43,575 nt of DNA from Actinomycetes bacterium (GTDB lineage Bacteria > Actinomycetota > Acidimicrobiia > Acidimicrobiales > GCA-2861595). The position numbers and the translations under genes are program-made. Below the pieces are notes generated by a model, which did no database searches, was not told where the DNA came from, and saw only the letters and a list, made by a program, of their open reading frames with translations. The stretch spans positions 1 through 43,575 of the forward strand of contig JAHFUS010000032.1 of the NCBI GenBank assembly GCA_023264975.1, written 5' to 3'. This document shows, in pieces, positions 1 to 8,656 of this stretch. The first letter of the stretch is position 1. Each line of letters opens with the position of its first letter.

Positions 1-366
1 ATCGCCGAGCGCTACCACGCCGAGAAGACCGCCACCTACGCCGACCGCGCCGGCCAACCGTCCCCCCGCCCGGGCAGCCTCCAGGTCGTGTTCTGCGACC
101 TGGGCACCCCGCACCCCGGCAGGTGGAGCGTTTACTCCGAGCTGCGCGACGACCTGGTGCGCAGGGGCGTGCCAGAGGCCGCGGTGCGCTTCGTGCACGA
201 AGCGGCCGACGACAAGGCCAAGGCCGAGCTGTTCGCCGGCTGCCGGGAAGGGCGGGTGGCGGTGCTCATCGGGCTCGACCGAGAAGATGGGCGTGGGTAC
301 CAACGTCCAGGCCCGCCTCAGCGCCCTGCATCATCTGGACTGCCCGTGGCGGCCGGCCGACATCGC
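1..366 (+). pseudogene. Large helicase, 5' portion (C-terminal helicase domain), interrupted
   Basis: This is the internal part of a large superfamily 2 helicase whose start lies left of the window. Frame 1 runs from base 1 to about 270 and reads through a helicase C-terminal domain ending in VAVLIG. The expected continuation GSTEKMGVGTNVQAR lies in another frame beginning at 272, so one extra G in the GGG run at 271-273 breaks the frame. After PWRPADI the homology stops at base 366, where a transposon is inserted. The rest of the gene resumes at 11799. Proteins with this motif set (STEKMGVGTN, then QREGRxxRQGNxN) are the large helicase or methylase-helicase proteins common on plasmids and integrative elements; that identification is from family memory. 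The gene is doubly broken, by a frameshift and by an insertion. The frameshift could also be a sequencing error in a homopolymer. Confidence 0.8.
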
Positions 367-373
367 GCATTTT

Positions 374-387
374 GTTTCTAGTGATGC
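374..387 (+). repeat. Left-end inverted repeat of transposon
   Basis: The pattern is GTTT (374-377), four bases, then TGATGC (382-387). The same pattern with the same 4-base spacing occurs in reverse orientation at 11778-11791. TTT also matches in the bases just outside it. It sits about 8 bases inside the deduced left junction and probably forms part of the recombinase binding site. Confidence 0.65.
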
Positions 388-475
388 TTGACTCACATCC
401 CGGGCCACCGTAGGTTCCGCGTCCGTCGATGCCGGAGGCTGCTGTGGTACTGGTCGCAGTGGGAACGCAGATCGG

Positions 476-1984
476 GTGAGCCAGATGGTCAGGTTCGATC
501 GCGGGCTTCTGCAGCGAGGTCTGAGCAAGCCGGTACGGGTCGGCGACTGCTACGTCGACCTGCCCGACGTCCTGGGCGGGTTCGACCCGGCGACCTGCAG
601 CCTCGACGACGGGCTGGTGTTCCTCGTCGAGGACGACGGGCGGCCGAACCTCGACTTCTTCCGGTGGGTGAGCACGATGGCCAGCCGCGGCAAGCACAGC
701 CTCGAAGGTCGCCGGGGCTACGCCTACGACGTCGCCGGTTGGATCGACTTCCTCCACGACGCCTACGGGGCCGACTACCTCGACGCCGAGTTCGACGACG
801 TCGACGAGTACGGGCGGGAGCTGCGAACGGCGAGCCAAGATCCCGTGTCGGGCGACACCTGGAATCGCAAGCTGGCTGCGATCCACGACTTCTACCGGTG
901 GCTGGTGCGCGACGGCCGTCTCGAGCCGGGCGACGGACCGTTCGGACAGCCCGATGCCCACCGCGACCTCCGGTCCCGCGCCGTCGGCGCCCGGGCGGTG
1001 CGCTACCTCCTGTTGCCACAGCTGCGCTACTTCCTCCAGGTCGGCATTCGAGGCCACCGTCCCGACGGGACGATCGACACCGCTTTTCGGGGCGGCTACC
1101 CGGGCCGGGACGCGTGCATGGCGAACGTGCTGGCCACCACGGGCATGCGCCGCAACGAGATGCGGTCGCTCACGACTGTCGAAGTCGACCTCGATACTCC
1201 GGCCCGGCAGGGCCGACGGCTCTTGCTGGGAGCCCCGGCCAAGGGTGGGCGGCAGGGCCATGTCATCCTCCCTCGCCGCACGCAGGAGGAACTTCGGGCC
1301 TACGTCGAGGGCGACCGCGACGTGATCGTCGCGGTGGCCAACTCCACCGGCAGCGTGGCCCGACAGGAGCCGACGATGATCGTCGTCGAGGAGGTCGACC
1401 AGCGACGTCAGGCGGTCAAGGGCTGGGACCGGCTGGCGAATCGGGCCTTTGCCAAGCCGGTGGCGGCCATGTCCGTCGGCGAGCGCGGAAGGGCCTACCG
1501 GCGAGACGGCAGGAGCTGGGAGCCGCTTGCCCTGTTCGTCGGCGAGGGGGGCGGCATGGTCTCGGTCGGCCTCGTCAACCGGGTGTTCGAGACCGCCAAC
1601 CGGCGGATCTGGTCCTGGCGCAGCGACGCCGGGGCGATCGAGATGTCGCCCAAGGTCACGCCCCACTGGATGCGCCACACCTTCGGTATGCACCTGATGT
1701 GGACGCTCATGCACGATCTCATCGAGCGCGACGACCGGCTTGCCCGGCTGCTCCGTGACCACGACGAGCCGGGCATCCGGGCCTACGGCCAGGCGGTGAT
1801 GTGGCCGGTGCAGGTCGTCCAGGAACTCATGCGCCATCGGTCCCTCAAGACCACGTGGCTCTACCTCTACCACCTCGGCGAGCTCGACCACAGCGTGATC
1901 TCCTCGGTCGACGACCTGGCCGAGGTCTTCCTCGCCATCGGCCGGCAGGTGGGCAGGTCGGAGGCGCCCGATGGCACGCGATAG
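476..1984 (+). CDS. Tyrosine recombinase 1 of the transposon (TnpA-like)
   Basis: This is a site-specific tyrosine recombinase of 502 aa, expected to cut and rejoin the transposon ends. The N-terminal half (about 60-150) is consistent with a SAM-like core-binding domain. The C-terminal half has the catalytic set: R225 in TTGMRRNEMRSL, H397-W-M-R400 in PHWMRHTF, H454 in LMRHRSLKTT, and Y463 nine residues later as the likely nucleophile. The start is taken as GTG 476, with a GGGA at 461-464; ATG 485 is an equally possible start in the same frame. It is the first gene of a four-gene operon in which each gene overlaps the next, here by 14 bases. It is longer than TnpA of Tn554 (about 360 aa). Family assignment is confident; the role in this particular element is inferred from layout. 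Confidence 0.88.
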   Translation: MSQMVRFDRGLLQRGLSKPVRVGDCYVDLPDVLGGFDPATCSLDDGLVFLVEDDGRPNLDFFRWVSTMASRGKHSLEGRRGYAYDVAGWIDFLHDAYGADYLDAEFDDVDEYGRELRTASQDPVSGDTWNRKLAAIHDFYRWLVRDGRLEPGDGPFGQPDAHRDLRSRAVGARAVRYLLLPQLRYFLQVGIRGHRPDGTIDTAFRGGYPGRDACMANVLATTGMRRNEMRSLTTVEVDLDTPARQGRRLLLGAPAKGGRQGHVILPRRTQEELRAYVEGDRDVIVAVANSTGSVARQEPTMIVVEEVDQRRQAVKGWDRLANRAFAKPVAAMSVGERGRAYRRDGRSWEPLALFVGEGGGMVSVGLVNRVFETANRRIWSWRSDAGAIEMSPKVTPHWMRHTFGMHLMWTLMHDLIERDDRLARLLRDHDEPGIRAYGQAVMWPVQVVQELMRHRSLKTTWLYLYHLGELDHSVISSVDDLAEVFLAIGRQVGRSEAPDGTR

Positions 1985-3983
1985 CCGACGCCGCAGCTTC
2001 GTGGCTCGCCCGCGTCCGACCGGCCCTCAGCCCCTTCCCCACGTCGGCATCCGCTCAATCGTCTCCGTCCGCCCCGACGGTGTCACCGTCGACACGGTCG
2101 CCATGAACCCCGGCGACTGGCGCTGTTCGGGGTTGATGGCGGGCCTGCTCGACGGCTGGACCGCCCAGCGCAGGCCCGGTGTCGATAGTGCCTACGCCAG
2201 GCTCAAGACCACCCAGGCGGACAAGACCGCCCTCGCTGACTTCGGCCGCTTCGTCGACGCCCGCTCCGGCGATCCCGGCGCCCTGAGGCTGGCCAGCTTG
2301 TCGGTTGACCTGGTCTCGGACTGGGAGGCCGACCTGGCGGCGCGCTTCCTCGTCGGCGGCTCGGGAGAGCGCAAGGTCTCCAACGAGCCCCACGTCAGGG
2401 CAGCGAAACTGTTCGCCTTCATCCGCCAGGCGGCCGCCATCGGCATCGCCGTTGACCCCGTGCTGCTGGACCGGGCCCGCCACGGTCCCCGCGCCCAGTG
2501 GCATCGCCACGTCGCCGGCCAGGTCATCGGGTTCACCGATGACGAGGACCGAGCGATCAAGACCGCCGCTCTCGGCGTGCTTTACCGGGCGCTGGCCAAG
2601 GTCCGACACGGCGGTGCCCTCGTCGCCGGTGGTGGCGATCCCGACCGGCACGGCTGGAACTCGCTGGCGAACCTGGCCTGGAAAGCGGTGCACGGAGGCG
2701 GGGTGTCCGCCGCCGACATCCTTGAGCACCTGTGGGAGCCGCTGCCTCCTCGGTCGAAGTGGACGAACCTCGATCCCTCCATCCGGGAGTTGTGGCCTGA
2801 CGGCAAGCCGGCCGGCCAGACCGGGCGAACGGCCTTTCCCCGGACGCTGCGGCGCAGGATCTTCGACATGGTGTTCCCCAACGGCGACGAGGTCCTCGCC
2901 GCCTACTACCTCCTGCTGCAGCTGACCGGCGCCGAGCCGAGCTGGGCGCAGTCACTGTCGGTCGGCGCCATGGAGGTCCGGGGCAACGGCTGCGTCCTGA
3001 AGGGCTTCAAGGGCCGACGGCCCTTCGCCACGGTGCGCGAGCGAGCTTTCCCCCGTCTGGCCGGCGGGCGCATGTGCGTGCCCAAGCTCTGGGACCTCAT
3101 CGTCGAGCTGACCGCCCCGGTCCGCCATGTCCGCCGCGCCCACGACTCTGTGGACCAGAACAGCCTGTGGCTGCACCTCGACGCCGGCTACTACCGGCTC
3201 GGCATCCTCCGATGGTTCGACCTGCGGGAGTGGTGGGAGCGCAACGCCGAAGGGACACTCTCCCGATACGACACCCGGTCGTTCCGCCAGTCCCGGCGCT
3301 CGCTCGACACGATCGACGTCCGGGGCGAGGACCTCACCGGCAACCCCTTCGAGCACTCCCTCGACGTCTTCCTCAACCACTACGGCGACGACCCCAAGCT
3401 GCTCGTCCTCACCCTGGAGACCCTCGATGCGTTCCAACAGAACTGGTTCGACTCCGTCGTGGGAGGCAGGCCCGAGGTCCTCCAGCGCGGCGGCGTGGTG
3501 ATCACCACCGCCCTGATGGACCGCCTCATCTCCGGTCACGAGCCGGCCCGGGCATTGGTCAAGGCCTCCACCGGCCTCGACGACGAGGGCCTCGACCGGC
3601 TGGTCTCCACCGAGGACCGCGACACTCCGGTCGGCACGGCCTGCCTCGACATCACCCATGCCCCCTTCGACGACGCCGTCGCCGGCGAGGTATGTCAGCG
3701 CCTGTGGGTCGGCACCTGCTTCGGCTGCCGCAACGCCGTCGTCACCGTGCGCCACCTGCCCTTCATGGTCCACTTCCACGACAGCGTCATCGCCGAAGAC
3801 CGCCGGGACCTGCCCGCGGACCTGTTCGCCGAACGCTGGGCCACGGTCGTGGCGGCGATGACGACGATCTTCGGGGCGTTCGGCGCCGAGGCCGTCGAGC
3901 GTGCCCGGCGCGACATCGCGGCCAGAGGCGTCCGGCCCTTCGTCCGCCAGATCGAGCTGGGCCTCGGAGGCAGGCTGTGGTGA
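1971..3983 (+). CDS. Tyrosine recombinase 2 of the transposon, apparently catalytically degenerate (TnpB-like)
   Basis: This is a 670-residue protein in the middle position of the recombinase trio, similar in size to TnpB of Tn554 (about 630 aa). The fold can be followed but the active site looks changed. The box I position reads LTGAEPSWAQSL, with E322 where an arginine is expected. The HxxR position reads TRSFRQ, keeping R439 but with R436 in place of the histidine. H470 in LNHYGDDPK is followed nine residues later by V479 rather than a tyrosine. A cysteine-rich segment near the C-terminus (GTCFGCRNAV, preceded by EVCQRL) may bind zinc. It may be a structural or DNA-binding partner of recombinases 1 and 3. 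The loss of catalysis is my inference from hand alignment. It starts at ATG 1971 inside the preceding gene and its stop overlaps the next gene. Confidence 0.75.
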   Translation: MARDSRRRSFVARPRPTGPQPLPHVGIRSIVSVRPDGVTVDTVAMNPGDWRCSGLMAGLLDGWTAQRRPGVDSAYARLKTTQADKTALADFGRFVDARSGDPGALRLASLSVDLVSDWEADLAARFLVGGSGERKVSNEPHVRAAKLFAFIRQAAAIGIAVDPVLLDRARHGPRAQWHRHVAGQVIGFTDDEDRAIKTAALGVLYRALAKVRHGGALVAGGGDPDRHGWNSLANLAWKAVHGGGVSAADILEHLWEPLPPRSKWTNLDPSIRELWPDGKPAGQTGRTAFPRTLRRRIFDMVFPNGDEVLAAYYLLLQLTGAEPSWAQSLSVGAMEVRGNGCVLKGFKGRRPFATVRERAFPRLAGGRMCVPKLWDLIVELTAPVRHVRRAHDSVDQNSLWLHLDAGYYRLGILRWFDLREWWERNAEGTLSRYDTRSFRQSRRSLDTIDVRGEDLTGNPFEHSLDVFLNHYGDDPKLLVLTLETLDAFQQNWFDSVVGGRPEVLQRGGVVITTALMDRLISGHEPARALVKASTGLDDEGLDRLVSTEDRDTPVGTACLDITHAPFDDAVAGEVCQRLWVGTCFGCRNAVVTVRHLPFMVHFHDSVIAEDRRDLPADLFAERWATVVAAMTTIFGAFGAEAVERARRDIAARGVRPFVRQIELGLGGRLW

Positions 3984-6703
3984 GTGTGGCCGGCCGGGAG
4001 CCGGTCGCCCTCCCCCTGCCGCTCGGCCGCGATTCGCTGCTCTTCGCGCCTGACGATCCGGTGTCGCCGGGGCACCCACACGGGCCCTCGTTCGGCGACC
4101 TCCGCTGGGACCTCTCCGTCCTCGGCCTGGCCGCTAACCAGTCGGCCGGTGATGCCGTGCTCAACTTCGGCCGCTTCCTCGACCCGGTCCCGCTCGGGGC
4201 CGAGCCGGTGCACCTGTCGCCAGCCTGGATGCTCCGGGCCAAGGAGGCCATCGCCATCCTCGTGGCGCCGACCCGGCGGACCAGCCGGGACCGCATCGAC
4301 GTCTATCGGGTGCGGGAGTCGTCGTCGTCGACGGTCAAGGCCGTCCTGGCCCACGTCTTCGCCCTCGCGGTGTGGGCCAGGTCGGAGGCGCTCCCACCCG
4401 ATCTCGACCGGTGGGGCCAGGACGACCTGGACGACTTCGTCGCCCACCTTGGAGCGGAACGGGCGAACACCCGCACCGGGGCGCCCGGCATCGACGCGGT
4501 CAGCATTCGGGGCTACGTGAACACCCTGCGGACGCTCCATCGCCTACGCGACACCCTCACCGACGGCGGGTTCGGCTTCGACCCGTGGGACGGCATGAGC
4601 GCCGAAGCGGTCACCGGCGCGGATGTCAGCATGCGCCGGACCAAGCCCATCCCCGCCGAGCAGTACCAGCCACTCATGCGCAACTTGTGGAAGGTCATCG
4701 ACGACGTGGTACCCGATGTCCTGGCGGCCCGCCGGAGCCTCGACGAGCTGAACGATGCGCCACGCCAGGTGTCGTGGGCCAGGGTGACCCAACACCCAGG
4801 CGTCGACGCCGTCGCCGGTGCCAGCGTCGTCCTTGTCCACGGCAATGCTGGTCCTCACCTGCTGGCCTTGCGCCGGGTGCTCACCGAGAACCCGGACCTC
4901 GTCCTGGCCGGGGGGATCGACCTTGAACGTCGGTTCGCCATCCCATCGGGTTGGTTCTCACTCAACTCCGAGACGCTGATCGCAGCGGGCGTCCTGCAGC
5001 GGGTTCGCCCGCCGGCGACTGAGCCCGCCCGCTGCACGGTCCCTGGGTGTGGGCGGGAGCGGCTGCGCCGGACCTGGTGCCTGGCCCACGAGTACCGGTG
5101 GCGGCGCGCCGGACGCCCTGACCCGACGACCTGGGAGGCCACCGGACAGGCACGTGTCCCGCTCGGGCCGCCACCCCCGCGCTGCGCAGCGGCGGGGTGT
5201 CCACGCGAGGCCCACCACGGTCGGCTGTGCGGCACCCACGTCCAGCGATGGAGAGCGGCCGGCAGGCCCGCATTCGACGAGTGGGCGACAAGCGAGGAGG
5301 CGGTGGCGCCAATCGGAGGGTGGCACTTCGGCTTCACGGGCTACTTCCCAGAGGTCCGCACCGTGGCCGAGCACGTCGACCGGTGGCTGGAGAACTCAGA
5401 GAACCACATCCCGCTGCGCGCCACCGGCCAACTCGCCGAACACCTCAAGTCCAGAGCCGGCGGCGCCTGGAGGGGTGACACCGTGAACCTCCCGCTCCTG
5501 GCCCAGATGCTCGGCGTCGGGGTCGAGGCCCTACGGGAGCCGAAGGTCGCCGCCGCCATCGAGGCCGCGCTCGGGCGCGGGCAAACGGTCGTCGGTGGCC
5601 TGTGCGAGATCACCGCGGTCCGCTGCACCGACGGCGGCGAACGCCCCTGGATCGACGGCATCGACCCCGCCGTCCTCGGCCCTCTCACCCACTTCTGCCG
5701 GATGTGCGCGGTGGTGTTCGTCTACATGTTCTCGGGCATGCGCGACTCCGAGGTGCAGTCGCTGAAGAAGGGCTGCGTCGAGGAGTTCTGGGGCCACCTC
5801 ACCCTGACGGGCAAGGAGTTCAAGACCTTCCGTGGTGGCCAGGCCCGGTGGGTGGTCATCGAGCCGGTGGCCCGCGCCGCCCGCATCGCCGAGGCGCTGA
5901 GCTGGCACCCCGAGCGCATCGTCGTCACCGCCCGGGCCGGCACCGATCCCGTCATCGACGCCGGCGCCGAGATCGACGGCCTCATCGCCACCATGAACGT
6001 CGCCGCCGAGCTGGGACTGCTCGAACCCATCCCCGACGGCGCGCCGATTCGCCCGCACCGCTTCCGCCGGACGTTCGCGGTCACGGCCAGGAAGTACCCG
6101 TGGATGCAGATCGCCCTGCACTGGCAGTTCAAGCACGCGTCCCACTTCATGACCCAGAGCTACTACGCCCTCAACGACGACGTCACCGCCGAGGACAACG
6201 AGGTGGCGATGGAGCTCGTCGAGGCGGCCGTCGACCGTCTCGCCGACCTCTACCAGCGCAGCGAGGAAGGTGAGCCGCTGTACGGCAAGGCGGCCCACCG
6301 TCTCGTCGGCGAGTTGGACGCGATCGCCGCCGATGTCGCCACCGTCGAGCCCGGCGCCTTCGAGGGCCAGACGTGGCGGCACGCCGAGGTCCGCAAGCGC
6401 CTGCGCGGGTCGGCGCTTCGCCTCTATCCCGGCCTCGCGCTCGACTGCGCCTTCGGCCCCGGCGGCGCCTGCGGAGGCGTCGAGGCCCCGAACTGGAACG
6501 CCTGCAACCCCCGCTGCGGGAACGCCGTTCTCGACCCCGCCCAGCTCGCCTTCCTCAAGGACGCTGCAAACCGGATCCGCTCCTACCTCGACGACGGACG
6601 AATCGGCACGACGACGCGCCTTCTCCTCCACGATCAGCTGGATGAGCTGACGACCGCCATCGCCGAGCACGAGTCGAGTCCGGCGGCCAGAAACCAGCCG
6701 TGA
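3980..6703 (+). CDS. Tyrosine recombinase 3 of the transposon, large, with two zinc-finger-like repeats
   Basis: This is a 907-residue tyrosine recombinase. The open frame extends upstream to 3074, but that part is antisense-like low-complexity translation. GTG 3980 overlaps the previous stop as GTGA and is the best start. Catalytic residues are visible: R588 in FSGMRDSEV, H693-RF-R696 in RPHRFRRTF, H719 in QFKHASHF and Y728 in TQSYYAL. An insert before the catalytic domain (about residues 352-430) holds two tandem copies of C-x4-C-x9-C-x2-H followed by RWR(R/A)AGRP, starting at C352 and C402. These are zinc-finger-like units that probably help recognise DNA. The C-terminus has further cysteines (about residues 815-850). 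It is expected to act with recombinases 1 and 2 on the transposon ends. Confidence 0.85.
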   Translation: MSVAGREPVALPLPLGRDSLLFAPDDPVSPGHPHGPSFGDLRWDLSVLGLAANQSAGDAVLNFGRFLDPVPLGAEPVHLSPAWMLRAKEAIAILVAPTRRTSRDRIDVYRVRESSSSTVKAVLAHVFALAVWARSEALPPDLDRWGQDDLDDFVAHLGAERANTRTGAPGIDAVSIRGYVNTLRTLHRLRDTLTDGGFGFDPWDGMSAEAVTGADVSMRRTKPIPAEQYQPLMRNLWKVIDDVVPDVLAARRSLDELNDAPRQVSWARVTQHPGVDAVAGASVVLVHGNAGPHLLALRRVLTENPDLVLAGGIDLERRFAIPSGWFSLNSETLIAAGVLQRVRPPATEPARCTVPGCGRERLRRTWCLAHEYRWRRAGRPDPTTWEATGQARVPLGPPPPRCAAAGCPREAHHGRLCGTHVQRWRAAGRPAFDEWATSEEAVAPIGGWHFGFTGYFPEVRTVAEHVDRWLENSENHIPLRATGQLAEHLKSRAGGAWRGDTVNLPLLAQMLGVGVEALREPKVAAAIEAALGRGQTVVGGLCEITAVRCTDGGERPWIDGIDPAVLGPLTHFCRMCAVVFVYMFSGMRDSEVQSLKKGCVEEFWGHLTLTGKEFKTFRGGQARWVVIEPVARAARIAEALSWHPERIVVTARAGTDPVIDAGAEIDGLIATMNVAAELGLLEPIPDGAPIRPHRFRRTFAVTARKYPWMQIALHWQFKHASHFMTQSYYALNDDVTAEDNEVAMELVEAAVDRLADLYQRSEEGEPLYGKAAHRLVGELDAIAADVATVEPGAFEGQTWRHAEVRKRLRGSALRLYPGLALDCAFGPGGACGGVEAPNWNACNPRCGNAVLDPAQLAFLKDAANRIRSYLDDGRIGTTTRLLLHDQLDELTTAIAEHESSPAARNQP

Positions 6704-7122
6704 CTGTCTCCTTGCACAATCGCCGCAAGCTCGAGGACGCCATCGACCGCCTTGTCGACGGCAGCGTCCGGCCGCCCGATGGCAAGCGCACTTGGAAGAA
6801 CGTCGCCGCCATCGCCGGGGTCAGCAAGGCAACCGCCGACCGGGCCGTCGACCTGCGTGAGGAGTTCCGCCGGCGGATCGAGGAGCGCGTGCCAGCGACG
6901 ACTGCCCGCCCGGGGACCGGGTCCCGGTCTCGCAGCGACGTCGACGAGGAAGTCGCGCGTCTTCGCCACGAGAGCTCGGAACTGAAAGAGTCCACGAGGG
7001 TGATGCATTCCGTCATCCTGGCCCTCGTGCAGGAGAACCAACGGCTAGCTCGCCGGCGTCACCGCGACGACGCCGACGTTGTGCCGCTTCCCGGCGACAG
7101 CCCGCCGACGGGCAAGCGCTGA
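6700..7122 (+). CDS. Small HTH/coiled-coil accessory protein (TnpC / DUF6262-like)
   Basis: A 140-residue basic protein begins at GTG 6700, overlapping the recombinase 3 stop (GTGA). Residues about 30-60 look like a helix-turn-helix (KNVAAIAGVSKATADRAV). Residues about 85-120 form a predicted coiled coil with heptad-like leucine spacing (EVARLRHESSELKE then ALVQENQRLARR). A small protein of this kind is the last gene of Tn554-type recombinase operons (TnpC, about 125 aa), where it influences orientation and frequency of transposition. The family link is by size, position and architecture, not by alignment. Confidence 0.65.
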   Translation: MTVSLHNRRKLEDAIDRLVDGSVRPPDGKRTWKNVAAIAGVSKATADRAVDLREEFRRRIEERVPATTARPGTGSRSRSDVDEEVARLRHESSELKESTRVMHSVILALVQENQRLARRRHRDDADVVPLPGDSPPTGKR

Positions 7123-7301
7123 TGTCCCGCCACGAAGTCCGTCACCAACCCACCGGCGAGGTCGCAATCACCTCCTATCGAACCGCCGTCGAGCCGTCGT
7201 CGAGCTGATCGGCGCCACTTCGCCGAGGCGGGCTCAACCTCAAGGTCCGAGCGAAATGGGACCAGGGCAACTACCCGACCAAGACACGGTCTACAGAGCG
7301 A

Positions 7302-8153
7302 TCACGGCTGCCCCGTGGCAGCACGGGCGGCGGCACGGGCTTGGGCAAGCAGATCGCCCGCGTCCTGATTGAGTCGGCTCGTGGCGATGCCGGCGCTGGG
7401 CGATAAGGCCGCGTCGATGTCGCCGATCAGAACGGGCTGGCTCAGTGCCTCAACGAGGCGGGCGGCAATGGCCTCGACCTGAGCCTCGCAGATTCCCCCG
7501 AACAGCACGGCGAACTCGTCGCCAGCGACACGGCCCACCCTGGCCCCGGGCCGCAGCGCTGCACGCAGCAGCCGGGCACTGGTCACCAATATCCCGTCGC
7601 CCACCGATCGGCCCCACCGCTCATTGATGGTGCCCAGTCCGGCGAGCTTCAGCACCACCACCGCCTGCTCCTCGACGGCCAGGCCCGGCTGGGCGAGGAG
7701 GGATTGCTCGATCTGGTCCATGAACCAACTGGGTGCGGCCAGTTCGGTCAACGGGTCCTGGAACGCCCGCCGAAGCAGGTGGTTGCCGGCACTGCGGGCG
7801 TTGTCGGCGTCGACCACCTCCTGGGCTCTCGCCGCATCGGCGCCCCCGTCGGCCATGGCGCAGTCCCTCTCGAACTCCCCCCGGGTCAGCACCTCGGCCC
7901 GGATGACCCTGAGGTGAGCCAAGCCCACCCGAGGTAGGCCCGCCCGCAGGGCGGTCGAGGCGACCCTCAGAGCCTCCACCTCGCCTGGGGCGTCGACGTG
8001 CACCTGCACGGCGACACGCTCGGCACAGTGGAGGGCGGTGGGCTCGACGCCGGGCATGTGCTCGAGCAGGCGCCGAAGCCGCGACATTTCCACCGCTCCC
8101 TCCCTGTTGGTCGACTCAGCCTCCAGGAGCACCACCCATCCCGCCGGACCCAC
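7302..8153 (-). CDS. GGDEF-like domain protein with altered signature (AGDEF)
   Basis: This 283-residue protein is transposon cargo, on the opposite strand to the recombinases. The C-terminal half (about 130-280) resembles a GGDEF diguanylate cyclase domain. It begins with DPLTEL at 133-138 (family DPLTGL) and carries the signature VAGDEFAVLF, so the first glycine of GGDEF is A210 while G211, D212, E213 and F214 remain. The N-terminal half (about 1-120) has no recognised fold and no membrane segment. Whether it can make cyclic-di-GMP is uncertain: Ala in the first position is found in some active enzymes and in many degenerate ones. The start is GTG 8153, with a strong GGGGAGG about six bases upstream. 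It is divergent from the BldC-like gene. Confidence 0.65.
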   Translation of the reverse strand: MGPAGWVVLLEAESTNREGAVEMSRLRRLLEHMPGVEPTALHCAERVAVQVHVDAPGEVEALRVASTALRAGLPRVGLAHLRVIRAEVLTRGEFERDCAMADGGADAARAQEVVDADNARSAGNHLLRRAFQDPLTELAAPSWFMDQIEQSLLAQPGLAVEEQAVVVLKLAGLGTINERWGRSVGDGILVTSARLLRAALRPGARVGRVAGDEFAVLFGGICEAQVEAIAARLVEALSQPVLIGDIDAALSPSAGIATSRLNQDAGDLLAQARAAARAATGQP

Positions 8154-8209
8154 GTCATCCTCCCCTCAGGCCCGGTCGGTATCCCCACTTTATGGCTGCC
8201 TTAAACCTC

Positions 8210-8238
8210 TTGTCCTACTTGAGCAGATTCACTACAGT
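8210..8238 (+). promoter_or_regulatory. Possible sigma-70-type promoter for the BldC-like gene
   Basis: TTGTCC (8210-8215) and TACAGT (8233-8238) are separated by 17 bases, in the 152-base divergent gap upstream of the start at 8306. This stretch is noticeably more AT-rich than its surroundings. It is a pattern match only. Confidence 0.3.
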
Positions 8239-8305
8239 AAGAGGGCACCTTCCTGGCGTCGAGACCCGGCTCCAGGACCGCTTTGAGGATTGGGGCATTC
8301 CCGGC

Positions 8306-8656
8306 ATGGCCGACGACCGCAGTAACCAGTACCTCACCCCGAGCCAGGTGGCCGCGGTCCTCCACGTCTCACCCAAGACGGTGAGCCGCTGGGCCTCCAA
8401 GGGCAACCTGCCCTGCCTGGTCACCCTGGGAGGCCACCGCCGCTTCCGCCTGCACGATGTCGACAACGTCCTTCTCCAGATGGCTGGCCAGGAAGCTGCA
8501 TTGTCCGACGCCGCCGAACCGAGGGCTGAGATCGGCTCGGGACCGCCCGGGGTCACGGCGGCCCCTGACACGGCGGGCGTTGGGCACGTCCCCAGCGATG
8601 CGGGCCCGGTCGGCGGGCCTTTGGCGGCCTGGGCGCCCTCAGCCACATCCGACTGA
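8306..8656 (+). CDS. BldC/MerR-type helix-turn-helix regulator
   Basis: A 116-residue protein has a winged HTH near its start: residues about 8-60 read YLTPSQVAAVLHVSPKTVSR, then WASKGNLPCL, then TLGGHRRFR. This closely follows the pattern of BldC and excisionase-like MerR-family domains of actinobacteria (LTPAEVA, DPKTVTRWA, TLGGHRRY). The C-terminal half is Gly/Ala/Pro-rich and unstructured-looking. The open frame begins at 8192, but ATG 8306 sits directly before the conserved domain and is preferred. The gene is transposon cargo. It may regulate the divergent GGDEF-like gene or the recombinase operon, or act in excision. Its 3' end overlaps the convergent repeat-protein gene by 18 bases. 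Confidence 0.75.
   Translation: MADDRSNQYLTPSQVAAVLHVSPKTVSRWASKGNLPCLVTLGGHRRFRLHDVDNVLLQMAGQEAALSDAAEPRAEIGSGPPGVTAAPDTAGVGHVPSDAGPVGGPLAAWAPSATSD

Noticed and set aside
266-1891. Long minus-strand open frame of 541 codons
   Set aside because: It lies antisense to recombinase 1, shows no domain, and is a by-product of high-GC codon bias.
3074-3979. Upstream extension of recombinase 3
   Set aside because: It runs through recombinase 2 in another frame with Arg/Pro-rich low-complexity translation; GTG 3980 with GTGA overlap explains the start.
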